Shown: positions 26,733 through 37,446, counted from the first letter of the stretch. The stretch: 64,000 nucleotides of DNA from Coxiellaceae bacterium UBA1530 (GCA_002323325.1 DCQA01000026.1:1-64000); one strand, 5' to 3'. Notes: generated by a model from the sequence alone, not told the origin. A program made the numbers and translations.

Positions 26733-28058
26733 CTACAGAATAAAGAGCTCCCCGCGCAAGGAGTTTGGACGAGCTTCTGTTATTTTAACCGTAACCATTT
26801 GCCCAATATCCCCTGGCTTTGCTTCAAAGTTGACCACCCTGTTATTTTCAGTACGGCCTGTCATTTCTTCAGGATTCTTCTTTGAGGGGCCCGTCACGAT
26901 AAGCGATTGTGTTGTTCCCACCATGCTTTCGCTAATTGCTGCTGCTTGTGATTTGATGACTTCTTGTAAGATAGCAAGGCGCTCTTGTTTAACGGTAAGC
27001 GGTGTTTCATCGGAAAGGCTTGCTGCTGGGGTTCCGGGGCGTGAGCTATAAATAAAACTGTATGAATGATCAAAGTTGAGATCTTTGACGAGTTGGAGTG
27101 TTTGCTGAAAGTCTTGATCAGTTTCACCTGGGAAGCCAACAATAATATCAGTTGAAAGACTAATGTCGGGCCTGACTTTTCTCAGCTGTCGAATACGTGA
27201 TTTATACTCCAAGGTAGTATAGGTTCTTTTCATGGCAGCAAGTATACGATCAGATCCACTTTGAATGGGTAGGTGTAAATAGTTAGCAAGTTTTGGTTCT
27301 TCAGCGTAGGCTTGTATCAAGTTATCAGAAAAAGATGATGGGTATGATGTAATAAAGCGAATACGCTCAATACCATCAATGGCTGCGATGTAATGGATCA
27401 GTAAAGCGAGGTCAGCGGTGGTGCCACTCTCCATTGGCCCTTGGTAATCGTTAACGTTTTGACCAAGTAGTGTGATTTCTTTCACATTTTGTTCAGCGAG
27501 CGTCATGCATTCTGCAATAACGTCATCAAAAGGTCGACTGATCTCCTCACCACGAGTGTAAGGTACAACACAGTATGTGCAATATTTACTGCAACCTTCC
27601 ATAATGGAAACATAAGCGGTGGGACCCTTTGCGCGCGGTTCAGGTAGGCAGTCAAACTTTTCAATTTCCGGAAAGGTAATATCCACTTTAGCTTGTTGAT
27701 CTTTTTTAACGGCATCAACCATTTGTGGTAGCCGATGAAGTGTTTGCGGACCAAAAACAATATCGACATAAGGAGCTCGTTTTAGGATGGCTCCACCCTC
27801 TTGACTAGCAACACACCCGCCAACAGCGATGATGGTGTCTGGGTTTTTTTGTTTAATTTTGCGCCAACGCCCAAGGTCGGAAAACACTTTTTCCTGGGCT
27901 TTTTCTCGGATCGAGCAGGTGTTCAGAATCAGAACATCTGCTTCTTCAGGTGTTTTTGAAACGGTCAGTTGATGGGATTTATTAAGAACATCGCTGATTT
28001 TTTCTGAGTCATATTCATTCATTTGGCAACCAAATGTTTTTATGTGCAATGTTTTCAT
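26733..28058 (-). CDS. miaB: tRNA-2-methylthio-N6-dimethylallyladenosine synthase MiaB
   Basis: Radical-SAM methylthiotransferase that adds the methylthio group to i6A37 of tRNAs reading U-starting codons. 441 residues. The N-terminal UPF0004 domain has its three cluster cysteines (Cys11, Cys48, Cys82). The radical-SAM CxxxCxxC is GCSKYCTYC (Cys156, 160, 163). The C-terminal TRAM domain is present ([19 protein letters not shown]). First gene of the ybeZYX-lnt run, divergent from the aminopeptidase gene. Confidence 0.96.
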   Translation of the reverse strand: MKTLHIKTFGCQMNEYDSEKISDVLNKSHQLTVSKTPEEADVLILNTCSIREKAQEKVFSDLGRWRKIKQKNPDTIIAVGGCVASQEGGAILKRAPYVDIVFGPQTLHRLPQMVDAVKKDQQAKVDITFPEIEKFDCLPEPRAKGPTAYVSIMEGCSKYCTYCVVPYTRGEEISRPFDDVIAECMTLAEQNVKEITLLGQNVNDYQGPMESGTTADLALLIHYIAAIDGIERIRFITSYPSSFSDNLIQAYAEEPKLANYLHLPIQSGSDRILAAMKRTYTTLEYKSRIRQLRKVRPDISLSTDIIVGFPGETDQDFQQTLQLVKDLNFDHSYSFIYSSRPGTPAASLSDETPLTVKQERLAILQEVIKSQAAAISESMVGTTQSLIVTGPSKKNPEEMTGRTENNRVVNFEAKPGDIGQMVTVKITEARPNSLRGELFIL

Positions 28059-28214
28059 GTCGAGTCACCTGTTTGTGCAATTCTAAGCCGCGCATTGTAT
28101 GACGGTTGGCGCCTGATATCCAGTGAAAACCCACTCATATTAAGTTGGCTATAGGCAGTCGATCATCGTTTTGCTATTCTTAGCTTTCATTTAGATTACA
28201 ACTGTGAGAGCTTG

Positions 28215-29609
28215 ATGATGTCAGACTATTTTCTAACCGCAGATAAACTGCCCAGTGAGGCAATTCGTATTGTCCCCTTAATGACTCAGCAATGGGATCA
28301 GTATCTCTCCTCAGTCGATGAGACAGTGAAGAATTGGGCCAAACAATCCGGGTTTTCGGCAAAATCTAAACAGCTCTGCCTGGTTCCTGCAGCTGATGGT
28401 TCTTTAGATTATATCCTTTATGGTCTTGGTTCGTCGTATGATTGGATGGCATGGACAGCTTTGCCGCATCAACTGAGTGTTGGACATTATCACCTAGACT
28501 TGACAGAACAGGATTTAAATCAGCATGAGATTTTTCTTACTTATTTATTTTGGGGTCTGGGTTCTTACTCTTACGACCAATATAGAACGACTGACTCTGA
28601 GGTGGCTCAGTTATATCTTCCCGACGGATTAGATTCAGCACCTTTGTTATCCTGGCTGAGTAGTCTCTCTCTTGCTCGTGACCTTGTTAACACACCGTGT
28701 GCAGATATGGCTCCTTCAGATTTAGAGCAGGTGATTCGACACGTTGCAGATGATTGCGGCGCCAAACTGTCCATCGTTACGGGTGAAGAATTAGCTCATG
28801 AATATCCTGCAATTCATGCAGTCGGTAAAGGTGCCTTACAAGGGCCGAGATTGATTGATTTAACCTGGGGTGATGAGCGTGCACCTAAAATTACTTTGGT
28901 TGGTAAAGGTGTATGTTTCGATACGGGTGGGCTCAACTTAAAGCCACCCCGTGGTATGCGTGAGATGAAAAAGGATATGGGTGGTAGTGCTGCTGCCATT
29001 GCTCTAGCGCGTTTTATTATGCTTGAGGAGTGGCCTGTTCGACTCAGGTTACTGGTACCGGCTGTAGAAAATGCCATTGATCAATCCAGTTATCGTCCTG
29101 GCGATATTATAAAAACCCGTGCTGGAATCTCTGTCGAAGTCGATAATACGGACGCTGAAGGTCGTTTGATTATGTGCGATGCTCTGTATGAGGCGTGCAC
29201 CGAGTCTCCAGACTATTTAATTGACTTTGCCACACTAACAGGTGCAAGAGGTATTGCGGTCGGTCCAGATTATGCGGCTGCATTTTCTAACCAAGCTGGC
29301 GTATCTCAACAATTACAAGAATACTCTATTGGGCAGCACGATCTCGTATGGCCTTTGCCATTGCATCGACCTTATAACAGCATGTTAAGCAGTAACATTG
29401 CAGACTGTCAGAACTGTTCAACCACGGGTCAGGCAGGTACGATTACGGCGGCGTTATTTTTAGATAAATTTGTTGCGCAAGAAACAACCTGGATTCATTT
29501 TGATATTCCGGGTTCACATGAGCAAGCCTTGCAAGGATGTAAAACGGGTGGTGATGTTCAAGCTGTTAGGACTACTGCGGCTTTCTTAAAAGAGAAACTC
29601 GCACTGTGA
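28215..29609 (+). CDS. M17 leucyl aminopeptidase family protein
   Basis: Cytosolic metallo-aminopeptidase with two metal ions that removes N-terminal residues from peptides. 464 residues from the ATG at 28215 (GAGAG upstream; an adjacent ATG at 28218 is possible). The family signature NTDAEGRL is exact, the metal-binding GKGVCFDTGGLNLKP and the lysine-bearing MKKDMGGSAAA elements are present, as is the C-terminal TAALFLDKFV region. The N-terminal domain is short compared with PepA, more like the PepB or short bacterial M17 group. No close operon partner; 34 bases before fadE. Confidence 0.93.
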   Translation: MMSDYFLTADKLPSEAIRIVPLMTQQWDQYLSSVDETVKNWAKQSGFSAKSKQLCLVPAADGSLDYILYGLGSSYDWMAWTALPHQLSVGHYHLDLTEQDLNQHEIFLTYLFWGLGSYSYDQYRTTDSEVAQLYLPDGLDSAPLLSWLSSLSLARDLVNTPCADMAPSDLEQVIRHVADDCGAKLSIVTGEELAHEYPAIHAVGKGALQGPRLIDLTWGDERAPKITLVGKGVCFDTGGLNLKPPRGMREMKKDMGGSAAAIALARFIMLEEWPVRLRLLVPAVENAIDQSSYRPGDIIKTRAGISVEVDNTDAEGRLIMCDALYEACTESPDYLIDFATLTGARGIAVGPDYAAAFSNQAGVSQQLQEYSIGQHDLVWPLPLHRPYNSMLSSNIADCQNCSTTGQAGTITAALFLDKFVAQETTWIHFDIPGSHEQALQGCKTGGDVQAVRTTAAFLKEKLAL

Positions 29610-29643
29610 TGTAGTGATCTAATAACACGTCAGGGATGGTTAA

Positions 29644-32112
29644 ATGGAATTACTCTTATCATGGCTTGTAGTACTAATAGTCCTGACGGTTTGCTTATAC
29701 TGTCAGGCCCGATCTGCGGTTACCGCGCTATCATTATTTTCAGCCCTTATTGCCCTCGCATACATTAATTCAATATCATTGCTGGGCACAACGTTGCTTT
29801 TTTGTACTGGTTTTTTAGTGTATGTCTTTTTTGTCTTCGCACCATTAAGGCGTAACGTGACTACCCGTTTTTTTATGCCATGGTTTAAACGTCAGCAATC
29901 TGAAATAACGCCTGTTGAACAAGCCGTATTAGATGCGGGAGGGCATTGGATTGAGCGAGAACTGCTATCAGGAAGTCTATCTTGGGATAAGCTATTTAAG
30001 TTGCCTGTGACTCCACTTACTGATCATGAGCAGCATTTCCTTGATCATCAAGTAGAACATTTGTGTTCTTTGTTGGATGACTGGAAAATTTGTCACGAGG
30101 ACAAAGATCTTTCCTCTGAAGCTTGGGACTACATCAAGCAAGAGCGGTTTTTCGGTATCGAAATTGATACTGCCTTGGGTGGGTTAGGTTTTTCTCCCGC
30201 GGCACACTCTGCGATTATTACAAAGATAGCAACGTGTAGTATCAGTGCGGCGTATACGGTAATGGTTCCGAATTCGCTGGGTCCAGCAGAGTTAATTCAT
30301 CATTTCGGTAGTCAAGAGCAGAAACAACATTATTTGCCGCGTCTATCGTCTGGTCAAGAGATCCCCTGTTTTGCACTGACAGGTCCTGAAGCCGGAAGTG
30401 ATGCTGCCAGTCTACCGGACCGAGGTGTTATCTGCTCTGAAGAATATCAGGGTAAGCAAGTGATAGGTGTTCGACTCAACTGGGAAAAACGATACATTAC
30501 CCTTGCTCCGATTGCTACATTGATCGGTTTGGCTGTGCATGTTTACGACCCTGATAACTTGATTGGTGATGATCAAGATCTTGGTATTCAGGTCGTCTTA
30601 GTTCCCCACGATACACCTGGTGTTTCACAGGGTGCTAGGCATATGCCGATGTCGTTAGGTTTTATGAATGGTACTTTGTTGGGTAACGATGTTTTCCTGC
30701 CCTTAACTCAGGTTTTAGGCACACTGTCATCACCCAACCAAGGGTGGATGATGTTATTAGAATGTCTATCCATTGGTCGTGGAATTTCAATGCCCGCATT
30801 GTCCTCCGCGGTCGGACAGCAATGTTTCAAAATGACCAGTGCTTATTGTAAAGTTCGTGAGCAGTTCAATCGACCAATAGGAGAATTTGAGGGAGTCAAA
30901 ACCGCTCTATCTGAAATAGGAGGGTTAACTTATCTCATTGCAGCGACTCGTTATGTTACCACCGAAGCGGTTGTTCAGGGTGCTAAGCCGTCTGTTGCAT
31001 CAGTAATGAGTAAGTATCATCTGACAGAATTGAGTCGTAAAATATTAGCACGATCAATGGATATTCATGCGGGACATGGTTTGCAAATGGGGCCGCGAAA
31101 TTTACTCGCCAATGTGTTTAATGGACAGCCAATCAGTACGGTAGGAGAGGGTGCAAATATCATGACGCGCAACTTGATTATCTTTGGTCAAGGCGTCATG
31201 CGTTCTCATCCTTTTTTAAAGGCAGCCACTCAAGCTGCTTATCACGAAAATCAAAAGTACGCTTTGAAACAATTTGATCGCCACTTGTGGTGTCATGTAA
31301 AATTTTTATCCTGTCATTTTATTCGTGGAATTTTCTCAGGGTTGACTGGTGGTAGTTGGTGCAACACTCCCTCAGGTATAGATAAAACAATACGGGGCTA
31401 TTGCCAGAAAGTTATTCGTATGAATCATGTTTTTATAATATTCACCGATCTGACATTAGCAATTCTAGGAAAGCAGTTAAAAGTTCGCGAATCAATTTCT
31501 GCTCGACTGGGTGATGTTTTTAGTTACTTATACTTACTGATTTGTTTGTTAAAATTTTATAACGATGAAAAAGATAAACATGCACTTCCCTTATTATCTT
31601 GGGCGTGTGACTATGCTTTGTCTTCAGCGTACGAGGCTTTAGAGGAGCTGGCTAATAATTTCCCTAAGCCCCGTTTAGCGCGCTGCTTAATGCGTTTATT
31701 TTTTCCATGGGGAAGGCCCTTTTATCCTCCTAAAGATGATTTATCGCATCAGTTAGCTGACTGGATGCAAGAAAGTACGCCTCTTCGCGATCGACTAACT
31801 CAGCTTTGTTACGTCGGTGACACGATGATGGATCCTGTTTACCGTTTAGAGAATGCATTCCAAAATATCTTACAAAATCACAAGCTTTTTGATAAAGTAA
31901 ATCAAGGAATTAAAGAAGGGACTATCTTCAGAGGTTTAACACGTCACGATACACTCAGACACGCACTATCTAAGGCTATCATCAATCAAGCTGAATATGA
32001 TCTACTAATGGCGTGCGAGGAGTTACGTGACCAAGCCTGTGCAGTTGATGTGTTTGATGCGTTTAATAAAGGTTTCCCATTCTCGATGACCGTTGAGAAA
32101 ACGGTGATTTAA
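29644..32112 (+). CDS. fadE: long acyl-CoA dehydrogenase (FadE type)
   Basis: Catalyses the first step of fatty-acid beta-oxidation, acyl-CoA to trans-2-enoyl-CoA, with FAD. 822 residues, close to E. coli FadE (814) and much longer than ordinary acyl-CoA dehydrogenases. It begins with two or three membrane helices (LLLSWLVVLIVLTVCLYC; ALIALAYINSISLL), followed by the dehydrogenase core (GGLGFSPAAHSAII, FALTGPEAGSDAASLPD, LNWEKRYITLAPIA, REQFNRPIGEFEGVK, MDIHAGHGLQMGPRN) and the FadE-specific C-terminal part. First gene of a beta-oxidation operon with a thiolase and a fused hydratase/dehydrogenase. Confidence 0.94.
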   Translation: MELLLSWLVVLIVLTVCLYCQARSAVTALSLFSALIALAYINSISLLGTTLLFCTGFLVYVFFVFAPLRRNVTTRFFMPWFKRQQSEITPVEQAVLDAGGHWIERELLSGSLSWDKLFKLPVTPLTDHEQHFLDHQVEHLCSLLDDWKICHEDKDLSSEAWDYIKQERFFGIEIDTALGGLGFSPAAHSAIITKIATCSISAAYTVMVPNSLGPAELIHHFGSQEQKQHYLPRLSSGQEIPCFALTGPEAGSDAASLPDRGVICSEEYQGKQVIGVRLNWEKRYITLAPIATLIGLAVHVYDPDNLIGDDQDLGIQVVLVPHDTPGVSQGARHMPMSLGFMNGTLLGNDVFLPLTQVLGTLSSPNQGWMMLLECLSIGRGISMPALSSAVGQQCFKMTSAYCKVREQFNRPIGEFEGVKTALSEIGGLTYLIAATRYVTTEAVVQGAKPSVASVMSKYHLTELSRKILARSMDIHAGHGLQMGPRNLLANVFNGQPISTVGEGANIMTRNLIIFGQGVMRSHPFLKAATQAAYHENQKYALKQFDRHLWCHVKFLSCHFIRGIFSGLTGGSWCNTPSGIDKTIRGYCQKVIRMNHVFIIFTDLTLAILGKQLKVRESISARLGDVFSYLYLLICLLKFYNDEKDKHALPLLSWACDYALSSAYEALEELANNFPKPRLARCLMRLFFPWGRPFYPPKDDLSHQLADWMQESTPLRDRLTQLCYVGDTMMDPVYRLENAFQNILQNHKLFDKVNQGIKEGTIFRGLTRHDTLRHALSKAIINQAEYDLLMACEELRDQACAVDVFDAFNKGFPFSMTVEKTVI

Positions 32113-32138
32113 GTTATCACAAGACAAGAGGTCGATGC

Positions 32139-33437
32139 ATGCATAATCAACAATTAAAGCCAGTTTATATTATCGATGGTGCACGTACACCGTTTTTAAA
32201 AGCTAGAGGTATACGAGGCCCCTTTTCTGCCTCTGATTTGGCAACTCGTGCGGGTCAGGCTCTATTAAACAAACACAACGTCGATCCAACAACGCTAGAT
32301 GAAGTGATTATGGGCTGTATGATTCCCAGCGAAGATGAAGCTAACATAGGCCGTATTATTGCTCTAAGATTGGGTTGTGGTTACCGTGTCCCAGGTTGGA
32401 CAGTACAACGCAATTGCGCTTCGGGATTACAGTCTTTAGATTCTGCTTATCAAAATATTGCGACAGGGCGTTCAAATCTAGTTTTGGCAGGTGGCACAGA
32501 GACTATGAGTCGAGCCCCGTTACTCTATCAACCTGAAATGGTTAATTGGCTGGCTCGCTTCGGTAAAGCTAAATCATTTACAGCTAAATGTTCACTATTG
32601 AAAGAGCTTCGTCCTAAGTACCTGAAACCCATTATCAGTCTTTTACATGGCTTAAACGACTTTCTATGTGATTGTAATATGGGGCAATCGACCGAGGAAA
32701 TTGCCTATCTGTACAACATATCTCGTCACGATATGGATGAGTTTGCGATGCAAAGTCAGCTTCGTGCCACAGAGGCCCAGTCGCAAGGGCTATTTGATGA
32801 TGAGATGATTTCAATTTTTGATATAAAAGGGGAACTATACAATCACGATGATGGAGTTCGTCCAGACACTTCTATGGAAAGTCTAGCTAAATTGAAGCCT
32901 GTTTTTGACCGAAAATTCGGTGCTATCACGCCAGCTAACAGTTCACAAGTCAGTGATGGCTCGGCTGTACTATTAATGGCTAGTGAAGAGGCCGTCGAGC
33001 AGTACCAGCTCCCAGTGCTAGGTAGGTTTGTTGATATTCACTGGGCTGGGTGTAACCCCTATCTGATGGGGCTAGGGCCTAGTTATGCTGTACCGCCGCT
33101 TTTGGATCGTCATGAGTTATCAGTCAATGATATTGATTATTGGGAAATCAATGAGGCTTTCGCTGCGCAAACATTGGGGTGTTTAAAAGCATGGCAATCG
33201 GAAGCGTTTTGTCAAAAAGAATTAGGATTAACTTCAACGTTTGGCTCTATAGATTCACAAAGATTGAATATTGATGGAGGTGCAATTGCTTTAGGGCACC
33301 CAGTAGGCGCTAGCGGAGCTCGTATTGCATTGCACGTCTTAAATGTTTTAAAGCGCAATGACCAAAAACGAGGTGTAGCAACACTCTGTATTGGTGGTGG
33401 TATTGGTGGCGCAGCATTACTAGAGCGTGTTAACTAA
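32139..33437 (+). CDS. fadI: acetyl-CoA acyltransferase (thiolase, FadI type)
   Basis: Thiolytic last step of beta-oxidation: 3-ketoacyl-CoA plus CoA to acetyl-CoA and a shortened acyl-CoA. 432 residues, matching the longer FadI subgroup (about 436) more than FadA (387). The acyl-binding cysteine is in QRNCASGLQSLDSA; the second active-site part is NIDGGAIALGHPVGASGAR and the C-terminal cysteine is in ATLCIGGGIGGA. The EINEAFAAQ motif is present. Lies 26 bases after fadE; the next gene begins 19 bases downstream. Confidence 0.9.
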   Translation: MHNQQLKPVYIIDGARTPFLKARGIRGPFSASDLATRAGQALLNKHNVDPTTLDEVIMGCMIPSEDEANIGRIIALRLGCGYRVPGWTVQRNCASGLQSLDSAYQNIATGRSNLVLAGGTETMSRAPLLYQPEMVNWLARFGKAKSFTAKCSLLKELRPKYLKPIISLLHGLNDFLCDCNMGQSTEEIAYLYNISRHDMDEFAMQSQLRATEAQSQGLFDDEMISIFDIKGELYNHDDGVRPDTSMESLAKLKPVFDRKFGAITPANSSQVSDGSAVLLMASEEAVEQYQLPVLGRFVDIHWAGCNPYLMGLGPSYAVPPLLDRHELSVNDIDYWEINEAFAAQTLGCLKAWQSEAFCQKELGLTSTFGSIDSQRLNIDGGAIALGHPVGASGARIALHVLNVLKRNDQKRGVATLCIGGGIGGAALLERVN

Positions 33438-33456
33438 AGTTCACAGAGGAATGACA

Positions 33457-35523
33457 ATGAATGATTCACAAATACACTGGCAGTATACAATCGATGAAGA
33501 GGGTATTACTTGGTTAGCTCTTAACCGTGAAGGGGAGACTGTCAATACGATCAATCAGGGTGTTTTACTGGAATTAGAGTGCCTGCTCGATAATACAGAG
33601 ATTCTCACATCAAAAGGGATAGTTATTACCTCGGCTAAGAAAAAAGGCTTCATAGCAGGAGCTGATATCAAACAATTTTCGAGTTGTAAAAATGAGGAAG
33701 ATTTTTTTGATTGGATTCGTCATGGTCAATGTATCTTTGATAAGCTTGAGGCATTAGCTATTCCTACTGTTGCTATGATAAATGGCTTTTGTTTGGGTGG
33801 TGGTTACGAGTTAGCTCTAGCTTGTCGTTACCGAGTGGCCGATGATTCTGCTAGTACTAAAATTGGTCTTCCAGAGATTAAGTTAGGGATTCATCCAGGA
33901 TGGGGTGGTTGCATTCGGTTACCTAAACTTATTGGTGCATTGCCGGCAATGAGTGTGATCTTGCCAGGTGCGGCTTTACCCTCTAAAAAAGCTAAAAAGA
34001 TGGGTATGATCGACCAAGCGGTTCCTTTACGACAATTACGTAATGCCGCACGTTATTACGTTCTCAATCAGCCTTCGCCACATCGCCCGAACTATCTTCA
34101 TGCACGTTCAAACAGTGCTTTGTATCGCCCTCTGTTAAAACCTCTACTTATGAAGGCGCTGGCAAAAAAATCAGTCAATCGATTACATTATCCAGCACCA
34201 TTTGCAGTTATTGAGAATTGGGTTCAATACGGTGTCGGTGGAGACGCTATGATCAATGAGGCTCGATCCATCAGTAAGCTCTTTGCCACTGATACTGCCA
34301 AAAATCTTGGCCGAGTCTTTTTTCTGCAAAATCAGATGAAGGAATTAGCTAAAGGCATTGTTTTTAATGCCAAGCATGTGCATGTGATCGGTGGTGGAAC
34401 AATGGGTGGTGATATCGCTGCATGGTGCGCCCTACAGGGGTTTCAAGTCACTTTGCAGGATCAGACCTTCGAGAAGCTCTCTCCGGCTATTAAGCGAGCA
34501 GGTATTTTGTTCAAGAAGAAACTGAAGAAGCCGGCATTGATTCAAACAGCGCTTGATCGTTTACAGGCTGATATCACCGGTCAAGGAGTCGCTCATGCAG
34601 ACGTGGTGATTGAAGCTGTTTTTGAAAACTTAGAGGTCAAACAGGCCCTATTCGACCAGGTTGAATCGATGGCTAAGCCCAATGCAATTCTAGCGACGAA
34701 TACGTCCAGTATCCCTTTAGAGACTATTGCCTCTGGAATGAAAGATCCATCAAGACTTCTAGGAATCCATTTCTTTAATCCAGTATCAAAAATGCCACTC
34801 GTTGAAATAGTCAAGAGCGAGCAAACACAACCAGCACTTATTCAACAAGCCGCCGCCTTTGCTAATAGTATCAAACGATCTCCTATTGTTGTCAGTAGTC
34901 GTCCTGGTTTCTTGGTTAATCGAGTGCTCATACCTTATCTTATGGAAGCTATGACTCTCTTAGAGGAGGGTATTCCTGCCGACCATATCGATCAGGCGGC
35001 GATCGATTTTGGAATGCCCATGGGGCCAATCACTCTGGCTGATACAGTAGGTTTGGATGTGTGTTTATCCGTAGGAGAGATTTTAGCTAACTCAATTGGC
35101 GGCGTTGTTCCTGAAAAATTAAAGGCGATGGTTGCAGATGGCAACCTTGGTGTTAAATCAGGGCAGGGTTTTTATCATTATAAACGAGGTAAGAAAGTTG
35201 AATCAAAAGATCGTGGTTCAAGTGACACAATAAAAACGCCGGATCTAACCGACCGTCTAATATTATCAATGGTCAATGAAGCTGTTAGCTGCTTGCATCA
35301 TGGTGTCGTTGATAACGCTGATCTCCTCGATGCCGGTATGATATTCGGAACGGGTTTCGCACCATTTAGAGGGGGGCCAATTCATTATGCAGTTCATCGA
35401 GGGGTGATTGATGTGGTTGCACAATTAGAGCGTCTCAGCAAAGATTATGGTGATCGCTTCAAACCTAAAATGGGTTGGGATAGTATTGTTGTCAATAATG
35501 ATAAAAATACGGTTGTGTTATGA
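33457..35523 (+). CDS. fused enoyl-CoA hydratase / 3-hydroxyacyl-CoA dehydrogenase
   Basis: Carries out the two middle steps of beta-oxidation. 688 residues from the ATG at 33457, chosen because AGAGGA lies six bases upstream; in-frame starts at 33427 and 33451 are less well placed. N-terminal crotonase domain: GFIAGADIKQF oxyanion region and MINGFCLGGGYELALACRYR. From about residue 305, a Rossmann NAD domain (HVIGGGTMGGDIAAWCA), the NTSSIPLETIA and GIHFFNPVSKMPLVEIV motifs, and two C-terminal helical domains. Forms the alpha part of a trifunctional complex with the thiolase. FadJ or FadB naming is open. The stop overlaps the next gene by ATGA. Confidence 0.92.
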   Translation: MNDSQIHWQYTIDEEGITWLALNREGETVNTINQGVLLELECLLDNTEILTSKGIVITSAKKKGFIAGADIKQFSSCKNEEDFFDWIRHGQCIFDKLEALAIPTVAMINGFCLGGGYELALACRYRVADDSASTKIGLPEIKLGIHPGWGGCIRLPKLIGALPAMSVILPGAALPSKKAKKMGMIDQAVPLRQLRNAARYYVLNQPSPHRPNYLHARSNSALYRPLLKPLLMKALAKKSVNRLHYPAPFAVIENWVQYGVGGDAMINEARSISKLFATDTAKNLGRVFFLQNQMKELAKGIVFNAKHVHVIGGGTMGGDIAAWCALQGFQVTLQDQTFEKLSPAIKRAGILFKKKLKKPALIQTALDRLQADITGQGVAHADVVIEAVFENLEVKQALFDQVESMAKPNAILATNTSSIPLETIASGMKDPSRLLGIHFFNPVSKMPLVEIVKSEQTQPALIQQAAAFANSIKRSPIVVSSRPGFLVNRVLIPYLMEAMTLLEEGIPADHIDQAAIDFGMPMGPITLADTVGLDVCLSVGEILANSIGGVVPEKLKAMVADGNLGVKSGQGFYHYKRGKKVESKDRGSSDTIKTPDLTDRLILSMVNEAVSCLHHGVVDNADLLDAGMIFGTGFAPFRGGPIHYAVHRGVIDVVAQLERLSKDYGDRFKPKMGWDSIVVNNDKNTVVL

Positions 35524-36242
35524 AAACACAGATTAGCTACCCCCAGGTGCCTCAAGAAATATTGAAATTATTTTTTCTGTCCATGAAGCATTTTTTTCCA
35601 TCCTACCGTCGTATCTGGCCGCTAGCCATAGTAATAATGTTGCTTTTTTGGCTGAATCAGCATATAGAAATCATTCATAATATAATTATCGAGCAAGTCT
35701 GCTCGGTGGTTATATTATTTACCGGATATATTACAGTAAATCTAGCATTATCAGGCGTCCACCAAAATTACTCGCATCAGAGTATGACTGTGATTCGAGA
35801 TAAAAGTGTCTGGATATCATTGTGTGTAATGTTCATCTATCTGCTAGTGCCTTTTATTGCAATGGATTTATTGCTCATTCACTTGGATTTCACTCAAGGA
35901 AAGATCGTATTTCTTCTTCTGGTTCTCTCATCATTCCTTATCTTTGCTTATTTGCTTAGTATTTTTACATGCCCACTTCTGTTGATCGATCAATGTTCAC
36001 TGTGGCAAGCAGTGATAGTTAGTATTCAATATGCAAAGAAAAACTGGATTTGTCCGGTGATTATTTATATTTTACTGATGAGCATGGTACTGACAGTGTT
36101 ACCTTCTAGTCAGCATATGCTTTGGCTTGCCCAATACCATTTGAACTCGCCAGTATCTTTCATATCAATATCATTTTTTTTCACAGTGGTTATAAATCTC
36201 TGGTTGTTAGTAGTTAATGATTACAAAGTTAGATTAGCCTAG
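35520..36242 (+). CDS. multi-helix membrane protein coupled to the beta-oxidation genes
   Basis: A 240-residue integral membrane protein with about six helices (for example LAIVIMLLFWLNQHI, IVFLLLVLSSFLIFAYLLSIF, FFFTVVINLWLLVV). It starts inside the stop of the preceding hydratase/dehydrogenase gene (ATGA), so it is translationally coupled to fatty-acid degradation. No family recognised; it resembles general bacterial membrane proteins of unknown function. A role in lipid uptake or membrane adaptation is possible but unsupported. It is followed after 16 bases by the MFS gene. Confidence 0.75.
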   Translation: MKTQISYPQVPQEILKLFFLSMKHFFPSYRRIWPLAIVIMLLFWLNQHIEIIHNIIIEQVCSVVILFTGYITVNLALSGVHQNYSHQSMTVIRDKSVWISLCVMFIYLLVPFIAMDLLLIHLDFTQGKIVFLLLVLSSFLIFAYLLSIFTCPLLLIDQCSLWQAVIVSIQYAKKNWICPVIIYILLMSMVLTVLPSSQHMLWLAQYHLNSPVSFISISFFFTVVINLWLLVVNDYKVRLA

Positions 36243-36258
36243 CTAACGGTAACTTTTT

Positions 36259-37446
36259 ATGAAAACGCTCAATCCAACAGCATTTCCTTTTTTGATCTTA
36301 ATGGCTTTATTTGCTGCATTGCCGCCATTCGCGCTAGATACTTACACACCAGCAATACCGAGTATGGCAGCAGAGTTTCATCTGCCTCAGGCTCGTGTCA
36401 TATTGTCTGTCTCTAGTTATCTAATGGGCTTTGCTTTTGGTATGCTGATATGGGGGCCTCTATCCGATGTGATCGGACGTCGTTTGGTTATTAGGCTGGG
36501 CTTGGTGATTTACTTGATCGCCACTTTTTCAAGTGCTCTATCGTTACATTTAAATGAATTGGTTTTTTGGCGTTTTTTTCAAGCTATAGGTGATTCAGCT
36601 GGGGTTGGTGTCGCTTTTACGATGTTGAGGGATATTTATTCTGGTCGTCACCTGACGAAAATTATGTCTACTATTATTGCTATGATGATGATAGCACCAA
36701 TGATAGCGCCACTGATTGGCTCTCTCTTATTAATACACTATCATTGGCATAGCGTTTTCTATTTCTTGTTTTGTTATGGTGTTTTTCTGATGGGTGTTTC
36801 TTTTTTCTTACCCGAAACTTTATCATTCAATAATAGAATTAAAGTAAGATCGGTATTATCTCAATACGTTATTCACTTTAGCAATAAGCAATTTCTATTA
36901 CTCGCTTTATGTGTCTCGTTAAGCTTCGCTGCAACCTTTTCATTTATCAGTAGCGCTTCAGTGATCTATATGTCTATTTATCATCTTAACAAGTTTTCAT
37001 ACAGTGCCCTTTTTGCATTTAATGGTCTTGCTATCATCGCTGGAAGTTTAACTTTAAGAGCGTTGTCTGCACATAAATCCCCGCTATTTATTCAAACACT
37101 GGGGTTAAGTATTTTTTGTCTATCAGACATTGTTTTGCTAGTAGTGTTGGTGATTTCACCTCATCACTGGCCAATTTTTACTGCATTAATATCAGTGACT
37201 ACATTTGGTTTATGTCTCTTAATTGGTAGTTTTATGAGTGGTGCGATGAATAGCGTCTCTGCAGCCTTTGGTACAGCAACATCCATTGTTAACTCATCAA
37301 GAAATTTATTAGGTTCTTTTTCTAGTATGTTAATGAGTATAGTTATCGTTCATTCAGCTATACCCTTGATGATCATACAGCTATCCTTTTGTATCGGAAT
37401 CGCTTCTTTGTTATATGTATTACGCCCAATGTCTTTAGCTGTGTAA
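36259..37446 (+). CDS. MFS drug-resistance transporter, Bcr/CflA family
   Basis: Proton-coupled exporter of the major facilitator superfamily with 12 helices, 395 residues. The first helix region reads FALDTYTPAIPSMAAEF, a hallmark of the Bcr/CflA subfamily, followed by motif A (GPLSDVIGRRLVIRLG) and RFFQAIGDSAGVGVAFTMLRD (motif C-like). Family members export bicyclomycin, chloramphenicol, sulfonamides or natural metabolites. It probably forms the last gene of the preceding operon. Its end overlaps the convergent ankyrin-like gene by 12 bases. Confidence 0.92.
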   Translation: MKTLNPTAFPFLILMALFAALPPFALDTYTPAIPSMAAEFHLPQARVILSVSSYLMGFAFGMLIWGPLSDVIGRRLVIRLGLVIYLIATFSSALSLHLNELVFWRFFQAIGDSAGVGVAFTMLRDIYSGRHLTKIMSTIIAMMMIAPMIAPLIGSLLLIHYHWHSVFYFLFCYGVFLMGVSFFLPETLSFNNRIKVRSVLSQYVIHFSNKQFLLLALCVSLSFAATFSFISSASVIYMSIYHLNKFSYSALFAFNGLAIIAGSLTLRALSAHKSPLFIQTLGLSIFCLSDIVLLVVLVISPHHWPIFTALISVTTFGLCLLIGSFMSGAMNSVSAAFGTATSIVNSSRNLLGSFSSMLMSIVIVHSAIPLMIIQLSFCIGIASLLYVLRPMSLAV

